A DNA stretch of 64,000 bases, taken from Stenotrophomonas sp. UBA7346. Lineage in GTDB: Bacteria; Pseudomonadota; Gammaproteobacteria; Xanthomonadales; Xanthomonadaceae. Under the pieces are notes generated by a model. The model made no database searches. It was not told the origin of the DNA and saw only the letters and a program-made list of their open reading frames with translations. The DNA lies in contig DKPB01000059.1 in assembly GCA_002471015.1 (NCBI GenBank), forward strand, positions 9,677 through 73,676, written 5' to 3'. Shown piece by piece: positions 1 to 9,535 of this stretch; the stretch's first letter is position 1; the number at the start of each line of letters is the position of its first letter. Made by a program: the position numbers and the translations under genes.

Positions 1-699
1 GCCGTAGGCGCTGAACCAGCGGTCCTTGGCCCACACTTCCTTCTCTTCGCTGTGCTCGGCAGACAGGGTCAGCGAGATGCGGTCGTTGCTCCAACCGGCG
101 ACCACGTCGAAACGATCACGTGCGCCGTCGCCCTGGCTGTACTGGCCATGGTAGACGTTGGCGGTGACGCCGCTGACATTGGTGCGGGTGATGATGTTGA
201 TCACACCGGCCATCGCATCGGAGCCATAGATTGCCGAGGCACCGTCCTTGAGCACTTCGATGCGTTCAACCGCCGATACCGGCAGGCTGGATACGTCCTG
301 GTAGCCGGACGTGCTGATGCCCAGGCGCTTGCCGTTGACCAGCACCAGGGTGCGCTGCGCGCCCAGGTTGCGCATGTCGATGTAAGTGCCGCCGGCGTTC
401 TCGCCGGCGGTCAGCGCGTTGGCGCGGCTGATGGCCGGGCTGCCCATGGCGGTGACATTCTGCAGGATGTCGGCGACCGAGCTGAAGCCCTGCTGTTCGA
501 TATCGGCGCGGCTGATGGCGAACACCGGCTGGGCGGTTTCCACGTCAACCTGACGGATGCGCGAGCCGGTGATCTCGATGCGGTCCAGGGTGGTGGGCTT
601 GCTGTCCTGCGCGAAGGCCGGCAGGGCAACCAGGCCAGCGGTGCCTGAAATCAGGGCGTAGCGTATCGCCTGCCCCAGAACGTTGGAACATGAGTGCAT
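1..699 (-). CDS. TonB-dependent receptor, N-terminal part (runs off the window)
   Basis: Read on the minus strand, an ATG at 699 opens a frame that stays open to base 1, giving 233 codons without a stop. It starts with a signal peptide ending near LPAFAQDS. A TonB-box-like stretch (TLDRIEITGSRI) and a plug domain follow, with typical motifs such as VADILQNVTAMGSPAISRAN, MRNLGAQRTLVLVNGKRL and VERIEVLKDGASAIYGSDAM. These receptors take up siderophores, vitamins or glycans across the outer membrane using TonB energy. The beta-barrel lies outside the window, so the substrate cannot be predicted. Upstream on the minus strand is a GAGAGAGAG stretch that may act as ribosome binding site. Confidence 0.9.
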   Translation of the reverse strand, partial: MHSCSNVLGQAIRYALISGTAGLVALPAFAQDSKPTTLDRIEITGSRIRQVDVETAQPVFAISRADIEQQGFSSVADILQNVTAMGSPAISRANALTAGENAGGTYIDMRNLGAQRTLVLVNGKRLGISTSGYQDVSSLPVSAVERIEVLKDGASAIYGSDAMAGVINIITRTNVSGVTANVYHGQYSQGDGARDRFDVVAGWSNDRISLTLSAEHSEEKEVWAKDRWFSAYG

Positions 700-908
700 T
701 TCGGGTCTCTCTCTCTTCAACTATTTCCAAAAGAGAGGCTGTGACGAAAGGTGTGTCGCAGCCTCCAATAACCGCCCGCAAGGCAGGAGGTTGTCGGAGA
801 GTAGCCGCTTTGTAAAAAAAATGTTTATTACGAAGGTAGTAGGTAACGCAGGTTACGTTATGCCCAAGATGGACACGCTGTAGGACGCTGCCCGCGCAGC
901 GGTAGGAC

Positions 909-2435
909 TCAGGCTACGAAAGGTTTGAAGTTGATGCCCAGGCCTGCCATGCCTTCGGCCTCGCCAACCAGATCGGCGCGCAGCAGCGGCCGTGCATCGA
1001 TGAAAGCCTTGGAAAGCACCAGCGACAAGGTGTTGCCGTCCACCGACAACTCCAGCGTCGGGATCGGATCGGGCTCATGGGCGCGGTGCAGCAGCACCGC
1101 CAGGCGAAGCAGCGCGGCAGTGCGTTTGGCCGGCAGCAGCAGGCGATCCGGCAGCGCATCGAAGGCGGTCTTGGGAATGCTGCGACGGTGGGTGCGGATC
1201 AGTGCCGCCAGCATCTGCTGCTCCTGACGCGAGAAGCCGGCAATATCCGAGTGCTCGATCACATAGCTGCCGTGGGTGTGATAGCCGCTGTGCGCGATCA
1301 TCAGGCCCAGTTCGTGCAGGCGAGCCGCCCAGCCGAGCATGCGCTCGTCGTCCGCATCCAGCTGCCAGGCCTGGGCAACCTGCTCGAACAGGCGGCGGGC
1401 CGTGGCTTCGACACGACCGGCCTGGGCCTCGTCGATGGCGTAACGCTGGGTCAACGCGGCGACCGACTCATCACGCGGATCGTTGTCGCTGGCCCGGCCC
1501 ATGATGTCGTAGAGGATGCCCTCGCGCATCGCGGCCTTGCTGACCAGCAGTTTCTGCAGGCCCAGCGCCTGGAAGGCAGCTTCCAGCACCAGCACGCCAC
1601 CGGCGATGATCGGGCGGCGCTCGTTGGACAGGGTGGGCAGGTTGATGTCGTCGATGTGCTTGGCACGCAGCAGTTCTTCGCGCAGCTGTGGCAATGCCTC
1701 GGCGGTGATGGCGCCCTTGCTGAGCTTCATCGCCGCGCAGATCTCGCTGATCGCCTTGTGGGTGCCGGACGAACCCAGTGCTTCCTGCCAGCCCAGGGCC
1801 TTGTACTTGTTGGCGAAAGGCTGGAACTCGGCGCCGATATCGGTAAGCGCATCCTTCCAGCGTTTCTTGCTCAGCTTGCCGCCCGGGAAGAAACGCCGGG
1901 TGCTGGCGATGCAGCCGGCCTGCAGGCTTTCGCGCTCCAGTGTCTGCATGCCTTCGCCGATGATGAATTCGGTTGAGCCGCCGCCGATGTCGATCACCAG
2001 CCGGTGCTGGCCGGCCTTGGGCGGCTGTGCGTGGGCGACGCCCAGGTAGATCAGGCGCGCTTCTTCACGGCCGCTGACCACTTCGATGGCGTGTCCCAGC
2101 GCGGTCTCGGCCGGCATCAGGAACGACAGCGGCGAGCGCAGCTGGCGCACGGTATTGGTGGCCAGGGCGCGCACGCGGTAGGGCGGGATGTTGCGGATGC
2201 GCTGGCCAAAGCGTGCCAGGCATTCGAGCGCGCGCTGGCGCGCCTCGGGCGACAGCCCGCCTTTGCCATCCAGGCCGTCGGCCATGCGCACGGTTTCGCG
2301 CAGGCGGTCCACCACCCGCAGCTGCCCGAGCAGGTAGCGCGCGATGACCATGTGGAAACTGTTGGAACCCAGGTCGATGGCGGCCAGCAGGTCGCCGTCC
2401 TGCAGGGGCGGTGGGGTCATTGAGGACTGGGGCAT
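909..2435 (-). CDS. ppx: Exopolyphosphatase (Ppx/GppA family)
   Basis: The protein of about 508 aa has the ASKHA-fold signature AAIDLGSNSFHMVIARY at its start and DIGGGSTEFIIGEG about 140 residues later, with a C-terminal HD-like helical part (LHELGLMIAHSGYHTHGSY). Ppx removes terminal phosphates from inorganic polyphosphate; the family also includes pppGpp phosphatases. It lies downstream of ppk1 on the same strand with about 170 bp between them, so synthesis and breakdown of polyphosphate are encoded together. The start is uncertain: ATG at 2435 is used here, ATG at 2420 also fits, and an upstream in-frame ATG at 2498 adds residues unlike the family. Confidence 0.93.
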   Translation of the reverse strand: MPQSSMTPPPLQDGDLLAAIDLGSNSFHMVIARYLLGQLRVVDRLRETVRMADGLDGKGGLSPEARQRALECLARFGQRIRNIPPYRVRALATNTVRQLRSPLSFLMPAETALGHAIEVVSGREEARLIYLGVAHAQPPKAGQHRLVIDIGGGSTEFIIGEGMQTLERESLQAGCIASTRRFFPGGKLSKKRWKDALTDIGAEFQPFANKYKALGWQEALGSSGTHKAISEICAAMKLSKGAITAEALPQLREELLRAKHIDDINLPTLSNERRPIIAGGVLVLEAAFQALGLQKLLVSKAAMREGILYDIMGRASDNDPRDESVAALTQRYAIDEAQAGRVEATARRLFEQVAQAWQLDADDERMLGWAARLHELGLMIAHSGYHTHGSYVIEHSDIAGFSRQEQQMLAALIRTHRRSIPKTAFDALPDRLLLPAKRTAALLRLAVLLHRAHEPDPIPTLELSVDGNTLSLVLSKAFIDARPLLRADLVGEAEGMAGLGINFKPFVA

Positions 2436-2609
2436 GGCGGAATGGTAGCGGTAGTAGCGGGTGAAGAGGAGTGAGGAGTGAGAAAAAGCTGAGATCACGC
2501 TACCTGGCAGGGGGGCGGCGGCTTAGTCCGGGCCCAGGCAAGAAACTGGCGACAGCGTTCGCTGCCGTTGCTCCCTCTCGCTTCTTACTCCTCTTCACTC
2601 ATTCCTGCC

Positions 2610-4694
2610 TCAAAGTCCTTCCATCAATGCCTGTTGGGCCGAATGTGGCGGCTGGCCGGGCGCAGGCTCGCACTTGAGGTAGCGGCCGTCCTCCTGCAGC
2701 TCCCAGGCGTTGAGGTTGTCGTCCAGGTAGTTCTGCAGCACCTCGCGGTAGATGCGCCGGGCCAGGTCGGTGTCCAGGATGGGGAAGCAGGTTTCCACGC
2801 GCCGCAGCAGGTTGCGCTCCAGCCAGTCGGCACTGGCGCAGTACAGCTCGGGCGCGCCGTTGTTGCCAAACCAGTAGACGCGGCTGTGCTCGAGGAAGCG
2901 CCCGACAATCGAGCGCACGCGGATGTTGTCCGACACGCCTTCCACGCCCGGGCGCAGGGTGCAGGCACCACGCACGATCAGGTCGATCTGCACGCCAGCC
3001 TGCGAGGCGGCGTACAGGGCGCGGATCACCTGGGCCTCGTTGAGCGCGTTCATCTTGGCGATGATCCGGCCGGGCTTGCCGCCCAGTGCCAGTTGGGTCT
3101 CGCGCTCGATGCGCTTGATCAGCCCGGTGTGCAGGGTGAAGGGGGACTGCAACAGGCACTTGAGCTTCATCTTCGGTGCCAGCCCGGACAGCTGCTGGAA
3201 CAGCAGGTGCACATCGTTGCCGATGTCCGGGTCGGCGGTGATCAGGCTCAGGTCGGTATACGCGCGGGCGGTGCCGCTGTGGTAATTGCCGGTGCCCAGG
3301 TGCACGTAGCGGCGCAGCTTGCGGCCCTCGCGGCGCACGATCAGCAGCATCTTGGCGTGGGTCTTGTAGCCGACCACGCCGTACACCACCTGCACGCCGG
3401 CATCCTGCAGGCGATCGGCCAGGCCCAGGTTGGCCTCCTCGTCGAAGCGTGCGCGCAGTTCGACCACCACGGTGACGTCCTTGCCGTTGCGGGCGGCCTG
3501 GATCAGCGCTTCAACAATCCCCGAGTCCTTGCCGGTGCGGTACAGGGTCTGCTTGATCGCCAGCACATTGGGGTCGATCGCCGCTTCGCGGATCAGGTCC
3601 AGCACGGTGCTGAAGGAATCAAACGGGTGGTGCAGCAGGATGTCATTTTGCGCGGCGGTCTCGAAGATGCCCTCGGGCGACTTGAACACGCGCGGGGTCA
3701 TCGGCGGGTATTTCAGGTCCGGCCGCTGCAGCAGGTCATAGACTTGGATGACGCGGTTGAGGTTGACCGGGCCGTCGATGCGATACGCCGCGTTCTCCGA
3801 CAGGCCGAAGTTCTGCAGCAGGGTCTGCATGATCGGCTTGGGGCAATCGTGGGCGATCTCCAGCCGCACCGCCGGCCGGTAGCCGCGGTCGACCAGTTCA
3901 TCGCGCAGCGCCAGGGCCAGGTTCTCCACTTCTTCCTCGTCCACCACCAGTTCGGAGTTGCGGGTGACGCGGAACTGGTAGGCGCCCTGCACATCCATGC
4001 CGGGGAACAGCTCATCGACGAAGGCCGACAGCACCGCCGACAGCAGCACGAAATTCTGCGGACCGCCCAGCGATTCGGGCAGCTGGATGATGCGCGGCAG
4101 CGAGCGCGGCGCGCGCACCAGCGCCAGATGGCCGGCGCGGCCGAAGGCGTCGGTGCCCTTCAGCACGACGACGATGTTCAGCGACTTGTTGAGGATCTTC
4201 GGGAATGGATGCGATGGGTCCAGGCCCAGCGGCGACAGCACCGGCATGATCTCGTTGCGGAAGTAGGCGCGCAGCCAACGGCGCTGGCGCTGGGTCCAGG
4301 TCTTGTGCGAGAGGATGCCGACACCGGCCTCGGCCAGGGCCGGGCGCAGCACCTGGTTCCAGCAACGGTACTGCTGGTCCACCAGCTCGGCGGCGCGATC
4401 GTGGATGGCGTTGAGGATGGCCTGCGGGCTCATTCCGTCCGGGGCCGGCGGCAGGCCGAATTCCTGTGCATGGCGCACGGCCGCGGCGCGGATCTCGAAG
4501 AATTCGTCCAGGTTGGTGCAGGAGATGCACAGGAAGCGCAGCCGTTCCAGCAGCGGCACCTGCTCGTCCATCGCCTGTGCCAGCACGCGGAAGTTGAAGT
4601 CCAGCTGTGACAGTTCCCGGTTGATGTACAGCGAAGGATCGCGCAGGGGATCGTTGCTGGTGGCCGGTGCGGCGGGGGGCGGGGGAGGAGTCAT
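2610..4694 (-). CDS. ppk1: Polyphosphate kinase 1
   Basis: The 694-aa protein has the normal length for PPK1, which makes polyphosphate reversibly from ATP. The N-terminal domain begins with YINRELSQLDFNFRVLAQA. The active-site region includes YKTHAKMLLIVRRE, where the histidine is the autophosphorylated residue of the family, and YVHLGTGNYHSGTARAYTD. Its ATG overlaps the phoR stop by 4 bases (4691-4694), which implies translational coupling in a phoB-phoR-ppk unit. This ties polyphosphate synthesis to the phosphate-starvation sensor. A GC-rich Pro/Ala tail precedes the conserved part (MTPPPPPAAPATSND). Confidence 0.96.
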   Translation of the reverse strand: MTPPPPPAAPATSNDPLRDPSLYINRELSQLDFNFRVLAQAMDEQVPLLERLRFLCISCTNLDEFFEIRAAAVRHAQEFGLPPAPDGMSPQAILNAIHDRAAELVDQQYRCWNQVLRPALAEAGVGILSHKTWTQRQRRWLRAYFRNEIMPVLSPLGLDPSHPFPKILNKSLNIVVVLKGTDAFGRAGHLALVRAPRSLPRIIQLPESLGGPQNFVLLSAVLSAFVDELFPGMDVQGAYQFRVTRNSELVVDEEEVENLALALRDELVDRGYRPAVRLEIAHDCPKPIMQTLLQNFGLSENAAYRIDGPVNLNRVIQVYDLLQRPDLKYPPMTPRVFKSPEGIFETAAQNDILLHHPFDSFSTVLDLIREAAIDPNVLAIKQTLYRTGKDSGIVEALIQAARNGKDVTVVVELRARFDEEANLGLADRLQDAGVQVVYGVVGYKTHAKMLLIVRREGRKLRRYVHLGTGNYHSGTARAYTDLSLITADPDIGNDVHLLFQQLSGLAPKMKLKCLLQSPFTLHTGLIKRIERETQLALGGKPGRIIAKMNALNEAQVIRALYAASQAGVQIDLIVRGACTLRPGVEGVSDNIRVRSIVGRFLEHSRVYWFGNNGAPELYCASADWLERNLLRRVETCFPILDTDLARRIYREVLQNYLDDNLNAWELQEDGRYLKCEPAPGQPPHSAQQALMEGL

Positions 4695-6031
4695 GCCGAA
4701 AAGTCTTCCGTGGACAAAGGCGATGGGGAGGCGTTGCGTGGACGCACGTGCTCGGCGTCGAAGTGGCAGGCAAAGGTGCTGCCCTGGCCGACTTCGCTGC
4801 GGATTTCCAGGCGGGCCTGGTGCAGGCCCAGGATGTGCTTGACGATGGACAGGCCCAGGCCGGTGCCGCCGCTTTCGCGCGAACGGCTGCTGGACACGCG
4901 GTAGAAGCGCTCGGTCAGGCGCGGCAGGTGATTGGCCGGGATGCCATAGCCGGTATCGGTGACGGCCAGCACCGCGCCGCTGCCTTCGCGGCTGAAGGTC
5001 AGGCTGATGCGGCCGCCAGCCGGGGTGTAGCGCACGGCATTGGTCAGCAGATTGGAAAAGGCGCTGTGCAGCTCCTTGTTGGAACCGGCCAGATCCACCC
5101 CGGCCTGATCTTCGACGAGGATGGTGTGGCGGCCCTGGCTGTGTGCTTCTGCTTCGCGACGCAGCGAAGCCAGCATCGAGGTCATGGCCACGGTTTCCAG
5201 CTCGGTGTGCTGCTGCGATTCCAGTCGCGACAGGGTCAGCAGGTCTTCGACCAGCTGCGCCATGCGCTGCGATTGCTTGCGCATCTCCGACAGCATCGGC
5301 CCGGTATCGGGGAAATCCTCCGGGTCCATCATGTCCAGGTAGCCATGCACCACGGTCAGTGGCGTGCGCAGCTCATGCGAGACGTTGGCGACGAAGTCAC
5401 GGCGCACCTGTTCCAGGTGCAGCAGCTTGGTGACGTCGCGTGCGACCAGCAGCCAGTGGTGGTCGGAATAGGGGATGAGCCGCAGGTGCAGGCGGATGCC
5501 AGGGTCCACCGGCGAGTTGGCATCGAGGATGGGCTCGGCATTGCGGCCACCGGCCAGCCAGTGCGACAGCGGCAAGGGCTGCAGGCGTTCGACCAGCGCC
5601 GCGCCCATGTCGGCCGGGTGCTGCAGGCCCAGCAGGCTGGTGGCGGCTTCGTTGAACCACTGCACGCGCTGGGTGTTGCGGTCCACCACCACCACCGCAT
5701 CGGGCAGCGCGGCAGCGGCGGCGCGGTAGCTGCGCAGCATCTCGATCAGGCGCCGCTTGCGCGCACGCATCTCCTGCTGATTGCGGTACAGCAGGCGGTC
5801 CAGCTCGTTCCATACACCCACGCCGCTGGCGGTTTCCCAGCGCTGGCGGGCGGTGAGGCGCAGCAGCACCTGCCGCAGGCGCCAGTAATGCCACGCCAGG
5901 ATGCCCAATGCGGCAATCGCCACGCTTAGTGCCGGGTAGCCGACCACTGCCCCGAAACCCAACGCCAGCAACAGCAACACGGCCACGGTGGCCAGCGTCT
6001 TCAACCAGGCGGATCGGAATTTACGGGGCAT
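4691..6031 (-). CDS. phoR: Phosphate regulon sensor histidine kinase PhoR
   Basis: The 446-aa protein has two N-terminal membrane segments (about residues 11-48), a linker, and a PAS domain near 105-200. The HisKA box is FVANVSHELRTPL with the phospho-acceptor His at 219. A HATPase domain follows, with NLLTNAVRYTP, DTGYGIP and GGTGLGLSIVKH. In the family, PhoR phosphorylates PhoB when phosphate is scarce and is controlled by the Pst transporter through PhoU; neither pst nor phoU is in this window. The gene lies 80 bp after phoB on the same strand and overlaps ppk1 at its end. Confidence 0.95.
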   Translation of the reverse strand: MPRKFRSAWLKTLATVAVLLLLALGFGAVVGYPALSVAIAALGILAWHYWRLRQVLLRLTARQRWETASGVGVWNELDRLLYRNQQEMRARKRRLIEMLRSYRAAAAALPDAVVVVDRNTQRVQWFNEAATSLLGLQHPADMGAALVERLQPLPLSHWLAGGRNAEPILDANSPVDPGIRLHLRLIPYSDHHWLLVARDVTKLLHLEQVRRDFVANVSHELRTPLTVVHGYLDMMDPEDFPDTGPMLSEMRKQSQRMAQLVEDLLTLSRLESQQHTELETVAMTSMLASLRREAEAHSQGRHTILVEDQAGVDLAGSNKELHSAFSNLLTNAVRYTPAGGRISLTFSREGSGAVLAVTDTGYGIPANHLPRLTERFYRVSSSRSRESGGTGLGLSIVKHILGLHQARLEIRSEVGQGSTFACHFDAEHVRPRNASPSPLSTEDFSA

Positions 6032-6111
6032 TGCACTCTCGGGTATTGCAGGTGGATCCGTCGATGTGAACGCTGGTTATAGCACCAAGCGTGGCGGCGC
6101 GGCGGCCCGCT

Positions 6112-6801
6112 TCAGGTTGCCGCGGAAAAGCGATAGCCGGCGCCGCGCACGGTCTGCACCATGTTTTCCGCGCCAAACGGTTCCAGGGTCTTGCGCAGGC
6201 GGCGGATATGCACGTCGATGGTGCGCTCCTCCACATAGACGCTGCCGCCCCAGACATGGTCCAACAGCTGCGAACGGGTATAGACGCGCTCGGGATGGGT
6301 CATGAAGAAGTGCAGCAGGCGATACTCGGTGGGGCCGATCGGCACCGGCACGTCGCCGGCAAACACGCGGTGGGCGGCGCCGTCGATGCGGATGTTGCCG
6401 ACCCCGACGCTGCCATCTTCGTCGTCGTCACGGGTGCGGCGCATCACCGCGCGGATGCGGGCCAGCAGCTCGCGTGCCGAGAACGGCTTGACCACATAGT
6501 CGTCGACGCCAGCTTCCAGTCCACCCACGCGGTCGTTTTCCTCGCCACGCGCGGTGAGCATGATGATCGGCACCTCGCGGGTCAGGGCCTCCTTGCGCCA
6601 GCGCCGGGCCAGCTCCAGGCCGCTGGTGCCGGGTAGCATCCAGTCGAGCAGGATCATGTCCGGCACGCGGTCGGCAATGGCGGTCTGCGCTTCGAGCGCG
6701 TCACCGGCATGCACCGGCTCGTACTCGCCTTTGCGCAGGGCGAAGGCGACCATGTCACGGATCGCGGGTTCGTCGTCGACAATCAGGATGCGTTTCTGCA
6801 C
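6112..6801 (-). CDS. phoB: Phosphate regulon response regulator PhoB
   Basis: The 229-aa OmpR/PhoB-type regulator has a receiver domain with the acidic pocket (VDDEP), the phospho-acceptor Asp 53 in MILLDWMLPG and the conserved Lys in VVKPFSARELLARI. The C-terminal winged helix carries VYVEERTIDVHIRRLRKTLE. It activates Pho-box promoters during phosphate starvation. A Pho-box-like sequence lies 56 bases before its start codon (6857-6874), so autoregulation is likely. It heads the phoB-phoR-ppk1 unit. Confidence 0.96.
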   Translation of the reverse strand: MQKRILIVDDEPAIRDMVAFALRKGEYEPVHAGDALEAQTAIADRVPDMILLDWMLPGTSGLELARRWRKEALTREVPIIMLTARGEENDRVGGLEAGVDDYVVKPFSARELLARIRAVMRRTRDDDEDGSVGVGNIRIDGAAHRVFAGDVPVPIGPTEYRLLHFFMTHPERVYTRSQLLDHVWGGSVYVEERTIDVHIRRLRKTLEPFGAENMVQTVRGAGYRFSAAT

Positions 6802-6856
6802 GTCGTCCTACCGTAATGCCCATCAAGCGGGGGATGCGCCCAGTAGACTACGGTTT

Positions 6857-6874
6857 GATGACGGGTTTGTGACA
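6857..6874 (-). promoter_or_regulatory. Pho-box candidate upstream of phoB
   Basis: On the minus strand this reads TGTCACA-AACC-CGTCATC, two 7-base half-repeats separated by 4 bases. That matches the spacing and much of the sequence of the PhoB consensus (CTGTCAT repeats, 11-bp period). It lies just upstream of phoB, which fits autoregulation. The second half-site is imperfect. Confidence 0.6.
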
Positions 6875-6911
6875 TCCGGCCGCCATACGGTTGGCGGCCG
6901 TGCAGGATGGG

Positions 6912-8570
6912 TCAGTTGCGTGACATTTCCGGGTCATGCACGCCAAGCCGGCGCATTTCCAGTACGGTCGGCATGATTGACTCGATGCGGGCATCCACCC
7001 GGGCGCGGGTTACGTAGTCCAGGCCGGGGCGCTTGAGCAGGGCCTGGAACTGGATCAGGGCCTGTTCCGGGCGTCCATTCAGATAGGCGGCCTCGGCATA
7101 GGCTTCGCTGGCCCGGCTGCTGTCACCGGCCAGTTCGCTGGCGCGGGCAAAGGTGGCCTGGAACACCGGGTCGTCGGCCGAGCGCGCCAGCAACGGCCGC
7201 AGCATCGCCTGCGCGCGCTGCCCGGCCTCGGTGCCGCCTTGTTCGTTGAGCACGGCGGCGTAGGTGAGGGCGACCGGGCGGTTCTGCGGCAGGCGCTTGA
7301 TCAAGGCGTCAAAGCGTCGGTTGGCCTCGGTGTGCTGGCCGCTGCGCGATTCCGCCTCGCCCAGCGCCAGCTCCACCCACAGATTGTCCGGGTGCTCGCT
7401 TTCCAACTGCTGCAGGTCCTGCAGGGCCTGGCGGGTGCCGCTGCCGCCGTCGCGCAGGCGGGCGATGGCCACGCCATAGCGCTGGGCGTCGGTCAGCCCG
7501 TCCTTCTGGCTGCGCTTGAGGCCTTCGTATTCGCGGATCAGTTCCGATGGGGTGGGCGCGCTGAGCACGCGCAGGCGCTCGCGGGCCCAGTCGAACAGGC
7601 CGCTGGCCCCGCGTGGCATGGCGGCCCCCCCGGCTGGCAGCGACAGTTGCAGCCCGGCCGGCAGCAGGAGGTTGCCGCTGCCCAGCGGGTCGCGGCTGAC
7701 ATCCGGTTCGGACGGGTTGACGCGCTCCTGGCGGACCCCGGTGGGGGTCTGCGTGGTCAGCAGCACGGTGTCCTTCTTCATCTGCTCGGCGCGTGCCTTG
7801 GCCTCGCTGATGCGGGTGATGTTGACCGGGTGGGTGCGCAGGAAGTCGGGGGTGGAATAGCCGCCCTCGTTGCCGCGCATGGCCGCGGACATGCGCTCGA
7901 AGAAGCCGGCCATCGCATCCACGTCGTAGCCGCTGCGGGCCAGTGTGCGGATGCCCAGGCGGTCGGCCTCCGATTCGTTGGAACGGGTGAAATTGATCTG
8001 GCGTTGCTGCATCAGGCCCATGCCGGAGGTGATCGCGGCCATGGTGGCGTCGCCGGAGGAGTTGCCGCCGGCCTGCTGGGCGGCCACCACCGCTGCCAGC
8101 ATGCCTAGCAGGATCGGGATCTGGTCGCGCTGGGCGCGCTCCACCCCGCGCAGCACGTGCTGCTGGGTGACGTGGGCGATTTCGTGCGACAGCACCGCGG
8201 CCACCTCGTCCTCGCGCTCGGCGGTCAGCACCAGGCCGGCATTCATGCCGATATAGCCGCCGAGGGTGGCAAAGGCGTTGATCTGCCGGTCCTTCATCAT
8301 GAAGAAGGTGTACTTCTGCTGCGGCTGGGCGCTGTTGGAGCCCAGCCGGGTGCCCATGGTGTTGAGCCAATCGTTGACCAGCGGGTCGTCCAGCAGGTAG
8401 CCGTAGTTGCGCAGCTCGCGCAGCATCATGCCGCCGTATTCGGCTTGCCGTGCCGGGGTCAGCAGCTCGCCGGCCGAGGAGCCGATGTCCGGCAGCTTGG
8501 TGTCATCGGCGCGCGACAGGGGCGCGGCGAGCGCCAGGGTGACGGCGGTGGCGAGCAGCAGGGTGCGCAA
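6912..8570 (-). CDS. M48 metalloprotease with TPR repeats, BepA/YfgC-like, periplasmic
   Basis: The protein has a signal peptide (TLLLATAVTLALAAPLSRA) and an M48 peptidase domain with the zinc motif in VLSHEIAHVTQQH and the downstream glutamate in NESEADRLGIRT. The C-terminal half is built of TPR-like helices (WVELALGEAESRSGQHTEA and following). BepA-family proteases repair or degrade stalled outer-membrane proteins such as LptD. The start is inferred as TTG at 8570, because GGAG lies 8 bases upstream and the signal peptide follows directly. An in-frame ATG at 8636 would add an odd Cys/Pro-rich leader. It is divergent from grxC. Confidence 0.88.
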   Translation of the reverse strand: MRTLLLATAVTLALAAPLSRADDTKLPDIGSSAGELLTPARQAEYGGMMLRELRNYGYLLDDPLVNDWLNTMGTRLGSNSAQPQQKYTFFMMKDRQINAFATLGGYIGMNAGLVLTAEREDEVAAVLSHEIAHVTQQHVLRGVERAQRDQIPILLGMLAAVVAAQQAGGNSSGDATMAAITSGMGLMQQRQINFTRSNESEADRLGIRTLARSGYDVDAMAGFFERMSAAMRGNEGGYSTPDFLRTHPVNITRISEAKARAEQMKKDTVLLTTQTPTGVRQERVNPSEPDVSRDPLGSGNLLLPAGLQLSLPAGGAAMPRGASGLFDWARERLRVLSAPTPSELIREYEGLKRSQKDGLTDAQRYGVAIARLRDGGSGTRQALQDLQQLESEHPDNLWVELALGEAESRSGQHTEANRRFDALIKRLPQNRPVALTYAAVLNEQGGTEAGQRAQAMLRPLLARSADDPVFQATFARASELAGDSSRASEAYAEAAYLNGRPEQALIQFQALLKRPGLDYVTRARVDARIESIMPTVLEMRRLGVHDPEMSRN

Positions 8571-8725
8571 GCAGGGAGCTCCAAAGGGGTAGCAGGGCGG
8601 AGGATGACCGGTAAGCACGGCGCCGGTGTGAAGCACAGGTTAACCTGCTGTGTTCCACCGCTGGCATCGATATCCCGGGCTGTCGGTACCATATACAGAC
8701 AATGTTTCCAGTCAGGAGTTTCGTT

Positions 8726-9016
8726 GTGACAACGCAATCCAACACCGGCGGCGTGCCGGAGATCACCATCTACTCCACCGCTGTCTGCCCCTACTGTGTG
8801 GCCGCCAAGAACTTCCTGAAGAGCAAGGGCCAGTCCTGGACCGAGGTCCGTATCGACCTGGACCCGGCCGAGCGCGAAAAGATGATGGCGCTGACCAAGC
8901 GCACCAGCGTGCCGCAGATCTTCGTGGGTGACGTCCATGTGGGCGGCTACGACGACATGATGGCGCTGCACCGTGCCGGTAAGCTGGAACCGCTGCTGGC
9001 CGGGCAGGGCGCATGA
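8726..9016 (+). CDS. grxC: Glutaredoxin 3
   Basis: The 96-aa glutaredoxin has the active-site motif TAVCPYCVAAKNFL and the glutathione-binding TSVPQIFVGDVHVGGYDD. It reduces disulfides using glutathione in the cytoplasm. GTG at 8726 is chosen as start because CAGGAG lies 7-8 bases upstream; the in-frame ATG at 8702 lacks a ribosome binding site. The stop overlaps the start of the next gene by 4 bases (ATGA), so the two redox proteins are probably made together. Confidence 0.94.
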   Translation: MTTQSNTGGVPEITIYSTAVCPYCVAAKNFLKSKGQSWTEVRIDLDPAEREKMMALTKRTSVPQIFVGDVHVGGYDDMMALHRAGKLEPLLAGQGA

Positions 9017-9402
9017 GCGGCGGCGAAAAGGACCGCCTGGCCGAGTTCACCGAGTTCCGCCAGCGCATGAACCAGCGCATCTTGGCCGAACCCAACCAGG
9101 TGGTGCGGCGCTTCTTCGCGCTGGATACCCAGACCTACCAGGCCGGCGCGCTGGACGTGAAGACCAAGGAGCTGCTGGGCCTGGTGGCCTCGCTGGTGCT
9201 GCGCTGTGACGACTGCATCAGCTACCACGTGGCGCAGTGCAAGGACGCCGGGGTCAGCCGCGAAGAGTTCTTCGAGACCTTCTCGGTCGGCCTGGTGGTG
9301 GGCGGATCCATCGTGATTCCGCACCTGCGGCGGGCGGTGGACTTCCTGGACCAGCTGGAGAGCGGGGCGGCCGAGGCGCCGGCCGGTCACGACCACAGCT
9401 GA
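9013..9402 (+). CDS. Carboxymuconolactone decarboxylase / AhpD-like protein
   Basis: This 129-aa all-helical protein has the AhpD-type redox motif RCDDCISYHV (CxxC followed by His). In AhpD this motif carries peroxidase-linked disulfide chemistry. The length matches the single-domain family. It overlaps grxC by 4 bases (9013-9016), which suggests a thiol-redox pair. The substrate is not evident, and the tail GHDHS is rich in histidine. The family assignment is firm but the exact reaction is not. Confidence 0.85.
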   Translation: MSGGEKDRLAEFTEFRQRMNQRILAEPNQVVRRFFALDTQTYQAGALDVKTKELLGLVASLVLRCDDCISYHVAQCKDAGVSREEFFETFSVGLVVGGSIVIPHLRRAVDFLDQLESGAAEAPAGHDHS

Positions 9403-9535
9403 ACCCCAGACCTTGGTCCAGTTGGGGCTGGCGCGGCTGATCAGGCATAATTGACAGTTGAAACCTTTTCAATCGCGCCGGTATCCGGGCAGCCGGATGG
9501 CGCATTCCCTCCTCCCTGTTCGGAATACCTACGAA

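Noticed and set aside
2568..4610. A 680-codon open frame on the plus strand opposite ppk1
   Set aside because: It is an antisense shadow of ppk1 with low-complexity composition; ppk1 is unmistakable on the other strand.
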